From assembly GCA_000328365.1 (NCBI GenBank), contig KB308638.1:407167-471166 (forward strand): a stretch of 64,000 bases of DNA. Direction: 5' to 3'. The stretch's first letter is position 1. Each line of letters starts with the position of its first letter. This DNA is from Capitella teleta. Lineage: Eukaryota > Annelida > Polychaeta > Capitellidae. Shown here piece by piece: positions 13,085 through 25,095 of this stretch. The translations under genes were made by a program, and so were the position numbers. The notes under the pieces were generated by a model. It saw only the letters and a list, made by a program, of their open reading frames with translations. It made no database searches and was not told where the DNA came from.

Positions 13085-14120
13085 TGAACCTTTAGCATAG
13101 GATTGATTTGAGGGATTTGCGAAGAGTGAAAATGGAGTTAGAAAGATTTAAGGATAAAGGAAGAAAGAAGTTATTGTAAAGAAGAGTGAAAATGGAGTTA
13201 GAAAGATTTAAGGATAAAGGAAGAAAGAAGTTATTGTAAAGATGGGAGAGTCGAATCCGAGGTGAGTTTGCCCTAAGTTGTGTACGGTGGCACTCAATTT
13301 GCATGTATTCAATTGCAGTTGATCGTGTTTGAGCTGTTGAGTGTCTGAAAGGAAGTGGAAAGCTGGATGAGAAGGCTGTGGGAAATATGCGGCAATTGAG
13401 TTTGTGCAGAAAAAGTGAGCCAAGGTATTGGAATAATTCTTGGAACACAATGATCTTTGATTCGGGGAAGAGATTTTGGGTGTGGGCAAGCGGAGGAGCG
13501 TTATGAATAATGCGAATGACTTTCTTTTGCAGTACTATTAGGCGAGAGGTGTAAGTGAGAGATGCGCTTGACCAGATGATGTGACTGTAGGTGAGGTATG
13601 GAAGAATTAGTGCATTGTAGAGTGTGATAAGGGTCTTGAGAGGGAGGAAACAAGAGGACCAACCATTGTGAAATGCTGATTCAAAGATTCGGCAATCTCT
13701 GATTGATCAAAGGTTACTTCGTCACGATTCCTAATCGATGTGATGGTATTGCTTTTCTTGGATTTGTTGATGAGGTTCTTGAGGATTTTCCAAGTTACTT
13801 TGGGGTTGTTTTGGTTGATTGACAAAAGGGTGTGGTCGTGTTCTTTTTCAGCCATGCGGAGAGCGTTATGGAGTGTGCGACGGTAAGATTTGTATCTGAT
13901 TTCATTCAGAATTGTGGGACAGCGATGGAAGGCTCTGTAGAGTCTGTTTTTTTGTTTGATACACTTTTTGAGGGAGGGGGTGAGCCACTCTTTGTTTCTG
14001 CGAGGGTTAATTGCTTGGGTTACAGATGGAAAAGCAGCATCATAAGTTGCTTGAAAGGTTTGGGAGAATATATCAAAACCAGCAATAGCATCGTCAGCCT
14101 GGAGAACTTGTGTCCAATCA
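13085..14120 (-). pseudogene. LINE remnant, CR1/L2-like, internally deleted
   Basis: Minus-strand frames show two parts of a non-LTR retrotransposon polyprotein. At about 14120-13665 is the endonuclease-RT linker: LTPSLKKCIKQKNRLYRAFH, LHNALRMAEKEHDHTLLS and KVTWKILKNLINKSKK. At about 13645-13090 is the RT C-terminal region: TLYNALILPYLTYSHIIW, LQKKVIRIIHNAP and HTQNLFPESKIIVFQELF. The RT catalytic core between them is missing, so the copy is deleted and dead. Frames also change between the parts. Confidence 0.85.
13121..13240. repeat. Exact 60-bp tandem duplication
   Basis: 13121-13180 is repeated without mismatch at 13181-13240. It lies in the C-terminal coding end of the LINE remnant and adds 20 in-frame residues there. 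Perfect identity means a recent event or an assembly artefact. Confidence 0.95.
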
Positions 14121-14259
14121 CATGCTCCCAGAGCATAGACATATTATCCGACAAATCCTTGTGTTTAAGCCCTCCAGACGTTAGATGGTATATTTATGCT
14201 CCAAGAATAAACAATATCATATGAGCCAGTACCATCATGTCGAACTTACATTAATTAAA

Positions 14260-14652
14260 ATCCGCAACAAAAAATCACTTCGTGAAGAAGTAAACAAACA
14301 CCATTTTGCGAGTGACGTCACTCAACACTTGCGCACTGCGCTGTAAACAAGCGCACATGCTTCACTTTCCCGCTCAAACTTCTCTCACGACTTTCGAATG
14401 AAAGTAAATAAAAATTTATACGTATTCCTTTGTGAAGACTTGGCATAAATCACGTGCGCAACTGCAAGGGAAGATAGGCCGCATGTTGAACTGCTTAGCA
14501 TGCGAAAATTGTATGCGCATGCGTGTATGTTTACTTCGCACTGCACAGGCGCAGTGCTCTGGTTTATTTATAACACGTGGAGAGCAGGTCATGTGACACA
14601 ACAATCGGAAAGCGGAGAGAAACCTGTAATGTCACTTTTTTTTGTTGCGGAT
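14260..14652. mobile_element. Small foldback/MITE-like element
   Basis: The left end ATCCGCAACAAAAAATCAC matches the right end read on the minus strand (ATCCGCAACAAAAAAAA-GTGAC). The inner sequence is also roughly inverted: the left block with GCGCACTGCGCTGTAAACA pairs with the right block TGTTTACTTCGCACTGCAC. About 393 bp, non-coding. Flanks show no certain target duplication. Confidence 0.65.
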
Positions 14653-14862
14653 CCAGTTTAAGTAGGTTTATGTTACTGGTTTTGAACAAAATTGAGTACC
14701 AGGATCTACCTGGTATATATCATTTATTTTCGCAAATGAGTTTGCACATTTATAAGAAGAAGAAGAAAAAAAAAAAAACAAAAAAAAACAAACAAACAAA
14801 CAAACAAACAAAGGTTGGTTCTCATCGCCGATTGGAGACATCTTCCGCTCGAGGAAAGTACG
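14653..14862. repeat. A-rich simple-repeat tract after the LINE
   Basis: 14757-14812 is (GAA)n followed by A-runs and (CAAA)n. On the minus strand this lies just downstream of the LINE stop codon, so it may be part of that element's 3' end, although the tract would read as T-rich there. Confidence 0.5.
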
Positions 14863-16934
14863 TCAGACTTCTGACAGACACACCTCAAGCAGAAGACGCC
14901 TGGCCTTGGCGATGCTCAGGATGGAGGACAAATGGCCCCTGACGACATCCCTCAGCTCAGCGACGGCTGAAGCAAGCGCAGCCTCGCCGTCGCTCACTGA
15001 GCGCTTCCACTGGTCTTGCACAAAGCTGGACAGTGGAGCATCCAGCATGCATATCGAGGATGCGTCGCAGCTGAGATACGCCGCCAGGAGCTTCAAATTA
15101 CATGCGGCAATGGACGAACTTGTGAGGGAAAGTTTAGCACATATCGACACTAGGGTATTTGCATTAAAAGAACATTTGTACCAAAAGTTGGCAAAGCGAG
15201 ACAAAAGTTGTACAGGTAAGTCAGAACAACGAACAAGACTAGGGATATATTTAGATCTGGTTCGAGGATGAAGGCCGAACAGTTTGCGGATGCATTTTCG
15301 CCATGAAATATGTAATTGTATAATATGAGTTTGATCAAGATTCCATAACGGAGAGCCATAAAAACTAGTACAATTTGTTTTAAACAAAGAACATAAAACA
15401 TCTGATGAGCAATGACTAAAGGTACTGGCTAACATATTTGTTGAGACATGTATATCGCTGATAGCTTTTTTGATGTTAGCTTGATCAGCTCCCGATCCAA
15501 TAACAGTTCCGAGGTGAATTGCTTTCTGTGTGTATTCAATATCATCGCCATTTAATTTCACAATAGGTTTCAACATTTTCTTTGTATGTTTACTATTAAA
15601 TAATACCACCTGGCTTTTTGAACTATTAAAAAGAACATCAAAATCACTTGCACATTCTTCACATACTTTTAGCATTTGCATAGTGGCTTCATATGTAGGT
15701 GCCATTAAAGTAACGTCGTCAGCATATGTCATTACACCAGCGAACTTATGACCTAAAAAACATCCAACATTTAATTTAGACAAACGAGAAATCAATTCAT
15801 CTATATATATACAAAAAAGCACAGGNNNNNNNNNNNNNNNNNNNNNNNNNNNNNNNNNNNNNNNNNNNNNNNNNNNNNNNNNNNNNNNNNNNNNNNNNNN
15901 NNNNNNNNNNNNNNNNNNNNNNNNNNNNNNNNNNNNNNNNNNNNNNNNNNNNNNNNNNNNNNNNNNNNNNNNNNNNNNNNNNNNNNNNNNNNNNNNNNNN
16001 NNNNNNNNNNNNNNNNNNNNNNNNNNNNNNNNNNNNNNNNNNNNNNNNNNNNNNNNNNNNNNNNNNNNNNNNNNNNNNNNNNNNNNNNNNNNNNNNNNNN
16101 NNNNNNNNNNNNNNNNNNNNNNNNNNNNNNNNNNNNNNNNNNNNNNNNNNNNNNNNNNNNNNNNNNNNNNNNNNNNNNNNNNNNNNNNNNNNNNNNNNNN
16201 NNNNNNNNNNNNNNNNNNNNNNNNNNNNNNNNNNNNNNNNNNNNNNNNNNNNNNNNNNNNNNNNNNNNNNNNNNNNNNNCTGAGGATCCCCATTTGACAA
16301 GCAAGGATTGTCCTACATACATTGCTATCAAAAACTTAATTAATGAGGGACACATTCCTCTCTTCAACAAAAGTGTAAACAACTTGACAAAATGGACTCG
16401 TCAAAAGCACGTGACGCATCCAACAAAGTAACAAATACAAGGCTTTGATGATTTACATAATAATCCACAACTTCATTAAGAACAAAAGTGCATTGTGTTG
16501 TTGAGTGGTGTGCTTTGAAACCAAACTGCAAATCTGATGGTTGCAAAACATCAGCGTGCTTTAAAAGAACAATGTGATCAAGAATTTTTCCCATTATGCT
16601 GCTGATTGCAATAGACCTATAATTGTTACTGCTATTGAGTGATTTTTTTTTGGTTTTTAGGTATTGGAACCAAAATAGACATAATCATTTCACCAGGAGC
16701 ACCAAAACCAGAGTAAATCATATTCAGCAAAAGAGAGATATGAACAAACAGATCATTGCATGCATAAATAAAATTATCAGACGATAAATCCACATTTACA
16801 TCGGATTTACCGGGCTTCAACTTATTCACAGCATACTGTACATCATTAACATGCATCACATGGTGATTTTTACATTTTCCAGTTTTACAATACACATCCA
16901 CATTACACGATACATCATTCAACAAAGCATTTGA
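14863..16934 (-). mobile_element. LINE family A, copy 1 (RT region), interrupted by a gap
   Basis: Non-LTR retrotransposon reverse transcriptase. Minus-strand segments in order: about 16934-16632 (LKPGKSDVNVDLSSDNF, SILVPIPKN), 16594-16364 (MGKILDHIVLLKH, LQFGFKAHHSTTQ, FVTLLDASRAFD), 16382-16280 (KFLIAMYVGQSLLVKW), and, after the N-run, 15825-14863 (PVLFCIYIDELISRLSK, catalytic YADDVTLMAP, then CTSFYGSPLW and a C-terminal tail ending at the stop). Frame changes show that the copy is broken. The same family recurs at 26220-26830 and 53245-57644. Its 5' side is replaced by the LTR fossil that starts at 16935. Clade not assigned. Confidence 0.9.
15826..16279. other. Assembly gap, 454 N
   Basis: A run of N falls between the RT palm segments of LINE copy 1. 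By alignment with copy 3 of the same family, only about 55-60 bp should separate the flanks. Confidence 0.99.
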
Positions 16935-19900
16935 TGAACCCTGGTATTTGGGCTAGATACGAAATGGAGATGATGGACGAGCAGTAGGCAGGAACAGAAC
17001 TACTTTTATTCCACTTGTATCCTTACATACATGCATGGTGTGACATCCCCCTTCTCGGGAATAAAAAGAGAAGGATCGAAGAAAACATCTAATACAAAAA
17101 TCAAAACACACATCTTAACTAATACATGTGGGGATTATTGTGCCCCATGTTCACATGTCACAATAGCGTTTTGGCGTGATCACTTGGCGTCCGGACCGGG
17201 TGCGTTTGGCGCTAGTGTCAGTAGTCGTCTCGGGGGCCTTGTCTTCTGGGGCGGCCGGCTCACTGGGTGTGGTGTCTCTCACGAGCGGTTCAGGTGCTGT
17301 GCCTTGTGTGACAGGTTCAGGTTCTGGCGTGGCGGGCGCAGTGGTTGCGGTGGTGGTTTCCGCAGTGGGTGTGGAGCAGCATGGAGATTCCAGTGGCATG
17401 CTTGATGGAGATTCCAGTGGCACAGGGCGTAGGTGCTGGCGGTTTCTGCGGAGTTGAGATCCATTCTCCATTGCGACTATGTATGATCGTGGTTCTTCTA
17501 GGCGGCGAACGATGGTTCCCTTCGACCACGTCTTCTTCACATCGTCTTGTATACGGACTGGCTGACCGGCGTACAGTGGCTGTAGTTCCACGCCATTGTT
17601 CTCGTTGAGACGCTCCACGAGGTGGTCACGTGTGTCCATGTTTTTGACAGACGGATTGGTGTGAGTGGGCAGGTTGGTCACCAGTTTGTGGTTGAACATG
17701 AGCTCGCCTGGGCTGGCAGTCTTCGCATCAATCGGGGTAGCTCGCAGGTGTAACAGTGCTAGGTAGATGTCACTGTTGGAGTCGAGGCATTTCTTGATGG
17801 TGTTCTTCACTGTGCCTACCATCCTTTCAGCGTAGCCATTTGATTTCGGGTATTTGGGGCTGGATGTGATGTGGTTGATGCCCCATTTCTGCACGAAGTC
17901 TTGGAAATGGCTGCCCGTGTATTGAGGTCCGTTGTCAGACACAATGGTTGTTGGGCAGCCGAAGAGGCTACATAGGAACTGGAAGTGCTTGGTCACTTCT
18001 GAAGATGAGCTGTTTTTTAGTTCGACTACTACTGGATACTTTGTAAAGTAATCAGCAATAAGGAGGTACTGCTTATCTTCCACTTGAAATAGGTCAGATC
18101 CAAGTTTGGTCCAAGGGGCTGGTGGGATGTGTTGGTGTAGAGTTGGTTCCGCTGGTTGTGTGCTGTGGTATTTCTGGCAGTGTGTACAGCTATTCACCAT
18201 GCTTTCAATGTCTTTGTTGATCCCAGGCCAGAACATTGTTTCTCTGGCCAATTCTTGGGTCTTCCTAACACCCTGGTGTGCCGTGTGTAGTTGTGGTAAC
18301 AGGTTCTTCCGCTCTTCTTTGGGGACAATGATTTGTTGTCCTTTGTAAATGATGCCATCTTCCACGGTCAGGCATTCTCTGAAGCTGTAATAGGAGCGTA
18401 TGTCCGGGTGGCACTGTTTGATGTTTTCGGGCAAGCCCTCCATGATGATCTGTTTAAGCAGGTTGAGCACCGGGTCGCTTCTAGTGGCTTCTTGGAGTTT
18501 CACGAGTCGGTCATTGGTGAAGCTGAGCAGTGCAATTGGCTTGCATGATAGGTCGTCGACTTCGATTCCATCAACCCGGTTGTCGAGGTTTATCTCACGG
18601 TCATTTTCAGGGTTTGGTAGTCTAGAGAGGGCATCTGATAGGATCATCTCACTGCCAGGGCGGTAGATCAAGGTAAGGTTGTATCCTTGTAGCTTCAGGA
18701 ACAATCGTTGAAGTCTGGGCGGGGCATTAGTTAGAGGCCTGTTCCATATATTAACCAGTTGTTTGTGGTCAGTGATCTCGGAGAACTCTCTTCCGTAGAG
18801 GTAAGTGTGGAAGCGTTGTACCCCGTGAATGAGTCCAAGTGCTTCTCTTTTGATGTTGCTGTAGTTGGATTGGGTTTGGGTGAGAGTCTTGCTTGCAAAG
18901 GCGATCACTTTGTCGTTTTGGAGTAGGGCTGCTCCAAGTCCTTTCTGTGAAGCATCGACTTCAAGGGTGAGAGGTTTGGATGAATCGTAGTATGCCAAGG
19001 CCTTTGATTGGTTGATCAGTAGCTTCAGTTTGGCGACACATTGGTCATGAATGGCATCCCACTCGAATGGTGTGTCTTTTTTCAGTAGATCGCGTAGTGG
19101 CTGCGCTTCGCTTGAGAAGTTTGGTACATGCTGTGACAGGTAGGTGGTGATGCCAAGGAAGGATTGTAATTCTTCCTTTGATTTCGGTACTGGCATGTTG
19201 TTGAGATCCCTTACTTTTCCGGGGTCGGGCATGATGCCTTTGCTGGTATATAGATTTCCGAAGAAGTTGATTTGGTCTCTGGCAATTTTACACTTGGTGG
19301 AGTTCAGTACCAGACCGGTCTTGGCTGCGCGTTCCATGAATTGTAGTAGGTTGCGGTCGTGATCAGCTTGGTCGGTACCGAAGACGCAGACATCATCTGC
19401 AATGCTTGCTACGCCTGGTAGGTCTTCTAGGATGGTGTCCATTCGGCTTTGGAAGATATCTTGGGATATATTGAGGCCAAAAGGAAGTCGCTTAAAACAA
19501 TACCGACCGAAGGGTGTCCGGAAGGTGGTAAGCAGTTCGGACTCCGGGTGCAGCGGCACGCACCAGTACCCAGCCTTTGCGTCAAGCTTGAAAAAAACGG
19601 TTGCATTGGCGAATTCTGGGTTGAGTTCTTCGAGTGTTGGTATTTTGTGGGGGCATCGCTTCAAACTCTGGTTCAGACGCTGTGGGTCAAGGCATATTCT
19701 TAGTGATCCATTTTGTTTCGTGACATACGCCAGGCTGCTGCACCAGTCGGTGTGCTCGGTTACTTTCCGGATGATACCCTGTTGTTCCATGTTCTGGAGT
19801 TCAGCTTTGATTTTGGGCTTCAGGTTCACGCTGGTCTTCCGGGGTGCATTGCAGAATGGTACCGCATCATCCTTGACGTATAGTCTGGCAGGTTCCTCAA

Positions 19901-21115
19901 ATTTTCCAATTCGGTCAAACTGTTCTGGGTATGCGTCTTTCAGTTGCTTCACTGATGTGATCGGTGATTGAATCTTTGGCGGTAGTGCATTTTTGACTGG
20001 CTCTTCAGTAGAGAGGGACTCAACATTGATGTTGACTATGGAGAGGCGTTCCAGAGTAGGTAGACCAAGAATAGCCGGGCTGGTTACGTCAACAACGTAG
20101 AACTTTTCTTGGTGGTACTCTCCTTTCTGATTTCTGTGCTTAAGTTCGAGTTGGATGGATCCCAGGCAAGGAATCACATCACCGCTGTATGACGTCAGTT
20201 TGATCTTTGGTTGAGGATGCTTGAGGCAGGTGTATTGCCAAACATTTGATGGTAGGTGTCGATCTTCAGGTTGATGGTTCGTTTAAGTGTCTGGTTTTGG
20301 TAGGGGTAGGATACTTTCAGTGTGATGAATTTCTCATCTTTGCCTCCAGCTTTGAGAGTACTGATCCATATTGCATGGAATGGTGCGTAGGTATCTTCTT
20401 CATCGCTTGTGTCTGTGCCAGTATGTTGTTCGGCTTGTTCAGCTATGGCATGGACTTTGCGCCTATGGTCAGGTTTCTTTGCTGTCGTTTCGCTTTTCTT
20501 TCCTTTCTCTAGGAATTCCTTCTTGCGACAGCAGGCGATCCAATGCCCTTTGTTTTTGCAAAAGGCACAGGTGGAGTTGTATGCGGGGCATGCTCTGGGT
20601 TGATGGTTGGATCCACAGTTTGGGCATGGTCGCTTCCCTTTCTTTTGTACACTGTCCACCTTGGTGGGTTCTGTGGCTGTGGCAGTAGAACTTGGATGAA
20701 GTTTGCGGATAGATGATTGGGATGCTTGTATGGCTTCATACTCTGCAGCACGTTCAAGTACAGTTGATATGGGGTGTTTGCGCTGCTTGGTGAGCAGTTC
20801 CTTCTGGAACTCTTCAAATGGCGTTGATAGAATGACCATTTCTATTAGACGTTCGTTCAGTTCGTCTGGTTCGAACTCACATTTGGACCCTTTTTCTCTA
20901 AGGCGGGAGACAAAATCAATGGTTAGTTCTGACGGCTTTTGGCGTAGATTTGCAAATTCCAATCTATGCACTCTGAAATTTATTTTGATCGATGCATCCA
21001 ACTGGGTTTCTAAGAAGGACCAAATTCTGGCAGGCTTCTTTTTGTCCTCTTCTGATAGGCCAGAGGCAAGCAGGCGGTGCATGCCTTCATCACCAATGGC
21101 TAACTTGATCTAGGC
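16935..21115 (-). mobile_element. Ty3/Gypsy LTR retrotransposon fossil, 5' end missing
   Basis: Read on the minus strand, the order is gag, protease, RT, RNase H, integrase, which is the Ty3/Gypsy order. Gag (about 21115-20195) ends in two CCHC zinc knuckles. Pol (20177-17151) shows protease-like sequence, RT with LPFGLNISQDIF and the IADDV active site, RNase H LEVDASQKGLGAALL, an integrase HHCC finger (HQGV to CTHCQ), and a DDE core with SDNGPQY. A polypurine tract and a 111-bp LTR-like end with TG..CA termini and an AATAAA (16935-17045) follow. No matching LTR was found at the other end, so the copy is not whole; gag and pol lie in different frames. I estimate one or two breaks. The long open pol region suggests a fairly young insertion. 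Confidence 0.93.
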
Positions 21116-21610
21116 ACTTTCATGAAAATTCAGAATTAACTAAAGGGCAATGGAGCAGTACTGAATGCATTGGGGGGGCTCTCACAGAGCATTTTGCTTT
21201 TTGAATTATCAAAATATGTTAATCCATTCCCGAGATATTCAATTTTAAAGGCCCGGGGGAACAATAGGTAATTAGCATTGTTACATCACAAAAGTTGTGC
21301 ACGGCAGGTGGTCATTTACTGGAAAACATGATTTATCACTGAAGTTCCTAGAAATAAGTGTAGATAAGTATATATATTTGGAATTCTTATTACTTGACCT
21401 TCCCTAAAATAAGAGGATCAAAGGATTATCTTTGACCTTGACCTTGATATGACCTTGACCTTGACATAAGTAATTGTGACCGAAGCTGAAATGACCCACT
21501 AAACAACAAAAAATACTTTTCAAGGGACCTGTATTTAATATAAGGCAAAAGAGACATATGAAATCCATCCAGATATCTAAAAAATATAAAAATTACAGAC
21601 AATAACTACA
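21116..21610. promoter_or_regulatory. Intergenic with clustered TGACCT half-sites
   Basis: No coding frame. Four TGACCT motifs (21433-21438, 21439-21444, 21450-21455, 21456-21461) form two back-to-back pairs, with the extended core TGACCTTGA that matches nuclear-receptor monomer sites of the ERR/SF-1 type. Such arrays also occur as simple repeats, so function is only a guess. Confidence 0.25.
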
Positions 21611-21620
21611 AAAAAAAAAA

Positions 21621-21845
21621 AATATTGGCGTCGCACCAATCGCTAGCGACCGCGCCCACATGCAAACACTATAGGTATAAAATAAAGAAAATGACCAGTA
21701 CTTAATACAAGATGAAAGAGTCATCCATAAATATGCTACAAGTTCCATGGCATAACTAACTGCATAAAAAAAAAAAAAAAAAAACAAAGAAAAAAATATT
21801 GGCGTCGCACCAACCGCTAGCGACCGCGCCCACATGCAATGACTA
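21621..21845. repeat. Direct repeat pair, 174-bp period
   Basis: AATATTGGCGTCGCACCAA at 21621 recurs at 21795, followed in both by CGCTAGCGACCGCGCCCACA with one mismatch over the whole 51-bp block. The pair sits 40-260 bp beyond the stop codon of the transposase-like gene. The CG-rich core stands out against AT-rich flanks. Confidence 0.85.
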
Positions 21846-21886
21846 TAAGAATAAATTCATATATATTAAAAGTGTACAGAGAATAA

Positions 21887-24806
21887 TTACTGGAGGCTGC
21901 TGACACTCATGTCACCAAACAGGGCATCAACTATAAGGGCTGAACGCCGACAGGACTCTGTATGGTACGTGTCTGATGGGCAACCATGCTCAAAGTAACC
22001 ACAATCAAAGGTGACATAGACTCGGTTTTTCTTTAGCTTTAACACAGTTCCACAATAAATAACATCCTGGTTCCTGGATGAGCAAAAAAAAACGCTGAAA
22101 AAAACTACAATTAAAGCAAGAAGAAGGCATATTGATCAACTTTCCAACAAAAGCTGAAGTAGCCACATCAACATCTGAACCTGGCACAAGTGGCAAAAGT
22201 TCTTCCAAAGTTACACCGCTCTGGCAAAGTTGCTCAACTTGTGATTCCAGCTTGTTGCGCTCCCGGGAATCACGCTTCCGAGAGGCACTCTCCATCCTGA
22301 TGATTAGCTCTTTGACGATGGACAACTGACGGCTCTTCTTCTCAGCTGTGGCTCTCTTGGTGGCAGTGGTAGAGAAGGTTATCAGAGCATGTTGCTCGTC
22401 AGCTGGCTTGGAACGAATCCATTCCAAGGTGCGGCTGGTCTTGGCTTTCACCTATAAGGATAGAAAATGGTCAACTGGGCAACATGGTAAGATTGATGGC
22501 CTACCTTGGCTTCAATGTAGTCAGTCTTGGCGTTTGGGGCACGATGAACCTCATGATCTGCTGACCCAAGTATGCGCTCAGCCTGCATGTTGTGGCTTGG
22601 GCACGAGGAGGCCCTCTCCAGATCTTCTTTGCAGAAGTCTGTAGTGACGTACAGGTCCAGCTGTGACTTCAGCACAACAAGAATGTTGCTGATGACCTTC
22701 AGGGCAACAGCTGAGTCGAATTGAAAGGTAGATCCACTTCTCAGGCTCTTCAGGACATCATCATCATCCGAGAGCGTGCGGTTGAAGATGTCGGTGGTTG
22801 CTGTCAACAACATCTGGGGGTTCTTCTCGATGTTTTCCACTGAGTCTATGGACGACCTGATAACGTCGCACATTTCCAAGTTTGCCGACTCCTCAGTGTA
22901 GAAAACGGTCATCCATGGGCCGGTGATGATCTTGCCAACCAGACCCAGGATCAGCAGATGGCTCATGATTGCTTCATTTTCCAAGTCCTTTTTCAGGGCT
23001 GATGTGAGTCCACCACGGTTTTTAGAAAAGTCCTTCAGGAAGAGGAGGAGCACGGTGTGTAAATGGATGACAACACCAGCGAGGTGGAAGATGATGTGCA
23101 TTCGGTTCCCCACATACCGGGGAAAACACGACAGGGGAATCTTCTGCATTTCAAAGAATGCCTTGAATCCAACTGGATCTCCAGATCCCTGCTTGTAGCG
23201 GAGCTTGCTGAGGCCGTGCAGAAGGTTGGCTGCGACACAGTCTCTCCCGAAGGTGTGGCCAGTCACCGCCAGCTCTGGTGTCTTCAGAGCTTCCCGAGAT
23301 TTTGAGGAGAGGCTGTCGAGTGGGTGAACGTTGCAGTTCAAGTGCAGGCAGTCTTTGTTCACAAGGCCCCGAGTCTTCAACTGTATAGAGACGCAGTTGT
23401 TGACTGCAACTCGGTCACTAATGGAGGCGGTGATGTTGGCAGCCATTCTTGAAGCAGTGTCCCTCAAGTCTGTGCCACTGTACTTGGCGTGAAGGTTGGC
23501 CAGGTCTTCTAGACTCTCCTTAAAAAAGAAGAAAAGAAAAACAATGTCAACTATACCAATAAAAAAGCCCAATTTTAGACTACCTACTTTGACATGTTTA
23601 GTGTAGTCCTCTGTAGTACCACCAGGGAGCTGAGCAATGCTGATGGTGTGGTACGTTCTGGGGGCCTCAGATGAACTAGCGTTGGGTGCAGCAATATGCA
23701 CTTCATTTATGTGAGCACCAGCCAACTCTGTCGCGTCCCAGGCTAACGTGCAATGGCTGTTCTTCAGCAGCACATCTGCCGTTTGCAGGTCGCCGATGGT
23801 ACCCAGCTCACGTCCCATGCGGGCAGCAGTTGCAGCAGACGGAGCTCGTGCCAGCTCTCTACCAGTGAGGATCTGAACGATCGACTGAATGAGCTTGCCC
23901 ACATGCTCAACTGGGCACTGGCGTTGCAGAGCCTCATAGACTGCCATGCGGACTTTGAAAGAGTAGGCTTTCCCATGCATGGCATCGATCTGCTTCTCAT
24001 TCTCTCCTCTGATGGCCTCGATCTCCTCTTTGCTCCTCTCAAGAGCATCCTCCAGAAATGAGATTCTTTCCTTCAGGAGACCAAGCTGTTCTTTGTGGGA
24101 CTTGATGAGGGACTCTCTTTCCTTGGCTTCACTTTCACGCACGGTCTTGTGGTGATGACTTGCAGTTGAGAGGCTGGATTTCAGACGTTTGACCTCTTGG
24201 TCCACGGAAACCACCTTCTTCAATTCTTTGTACTTGTCCCTCCACAGGGCAGCAGATTTCTGGGATCGTACAAAATCTTGCTGGACACGCCTCTTTTTCT
24301 CCTTCTCCAAACTCTTCCTCAGCTCTTCATATTCGGCTTCTTTGCGCTGCAGCTCATCCCTCAAAGCCAAGTAATCTTTCATCAATGATGAATACAGGGG
24401 AGACCCGGGTGAAGACTTTTCTGCTTCTTCAACCACAATGGCATCACAGGTACGCCTCTTCTTTAGTGGCTGAGTGGGCCCTTTCTCAGTGACACAGGTG
24501 AACTTGAAGGGAGACTGGAGGAATTCTTGGAGCTTCTCCGCATCTCGCTTGCTCTTGGACAGCTTTCCTCGTTTTCCTTTCACCACTAAAATCAAAAGAG
24601 TAACAACAATTAGGAGTCTGATCACAGGTATAGGTTTAATAAATACCACTGCAAGCATTGTTGAAGTCCACTGGACTGATATCCACACCCAACACTTTAC
24701 TTAGATGATCAGCAGGGACGCGCCAAGGGATCTTTGATGACTTCACCTCCTTGAATATCTCAAAGGCATCACCATTGGTCATTGGATTGGAAATTATTTC
24801 CCATGC
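21887..24806 (-). CDS. Transposase-like coiled-coil protein, 5 exons, intact
   Basis: Minus-strand exons: 24806-24647, 24585-23588, 23518-22505, 22451-22141, 22073-21887. All phases join, giving about 889 residues with no stop. An upstream exon is possible, because 24807 is preceded by a strong acceptor; the first ATG is at 24782. Parts: a short N-terminal segment (TNGDAFEIFKEVKSSKIPW), a basic/KKRR region, a coiled coil (roughly residues 110-240), then a core with YSFKVRMAVYEALQR, CTLAWDATELAGAHINEVHI, ISDRVAVNN and GNRMHIIFHLAGVV. I recall this pattern (a D in a beta strand, then SDR, then GNR..) from multi-copy invertebrate proteins thought to be DNA-transposon encoded; no database was searched. 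The last exon (CGTVLKLKKNRVYVTFDCGY, ending near FGDM) looks like a small SH3/Tudor-type fold. It could be a live transposon gene or a domesticated one. Confidence 0.8.
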
Positions 24807-25095
24807 CTGAGGAAAAGAAGAATGAACTTAAAGTAAAGCTATCTCCAACGGATAGAATGAATAGGCCCCATACCATGTTTATACGATGTGGTATTATTTA
24901 TAGGGTAGGAATGAGAATGCAAAAAAAGTGCAGAACTCTAATTTTTGCGGCAAAAATATTACCTGTTTATCATCAAAACATCATATTAGATCATATATAT
25001 GGATTCATTAATGAGGATGTCTCTATACAAGGCAAGATGCAAGTGGATTGGGATAGCCGCTATGCAGAGTACGCAGAACGCAGAGATAGCAAGTG

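Noticed and set aside
15797-16382. Frames running through the N-run
   Set aside because: Ambiguous bases carry no stops, so the length is artificial; only the flanking LINE residues are real.
22132-24704. Plus-strand frames opposite the transposase-like gene
   Set aside because: Antisense shadows; the minus strand has matching splice phases and motif order.
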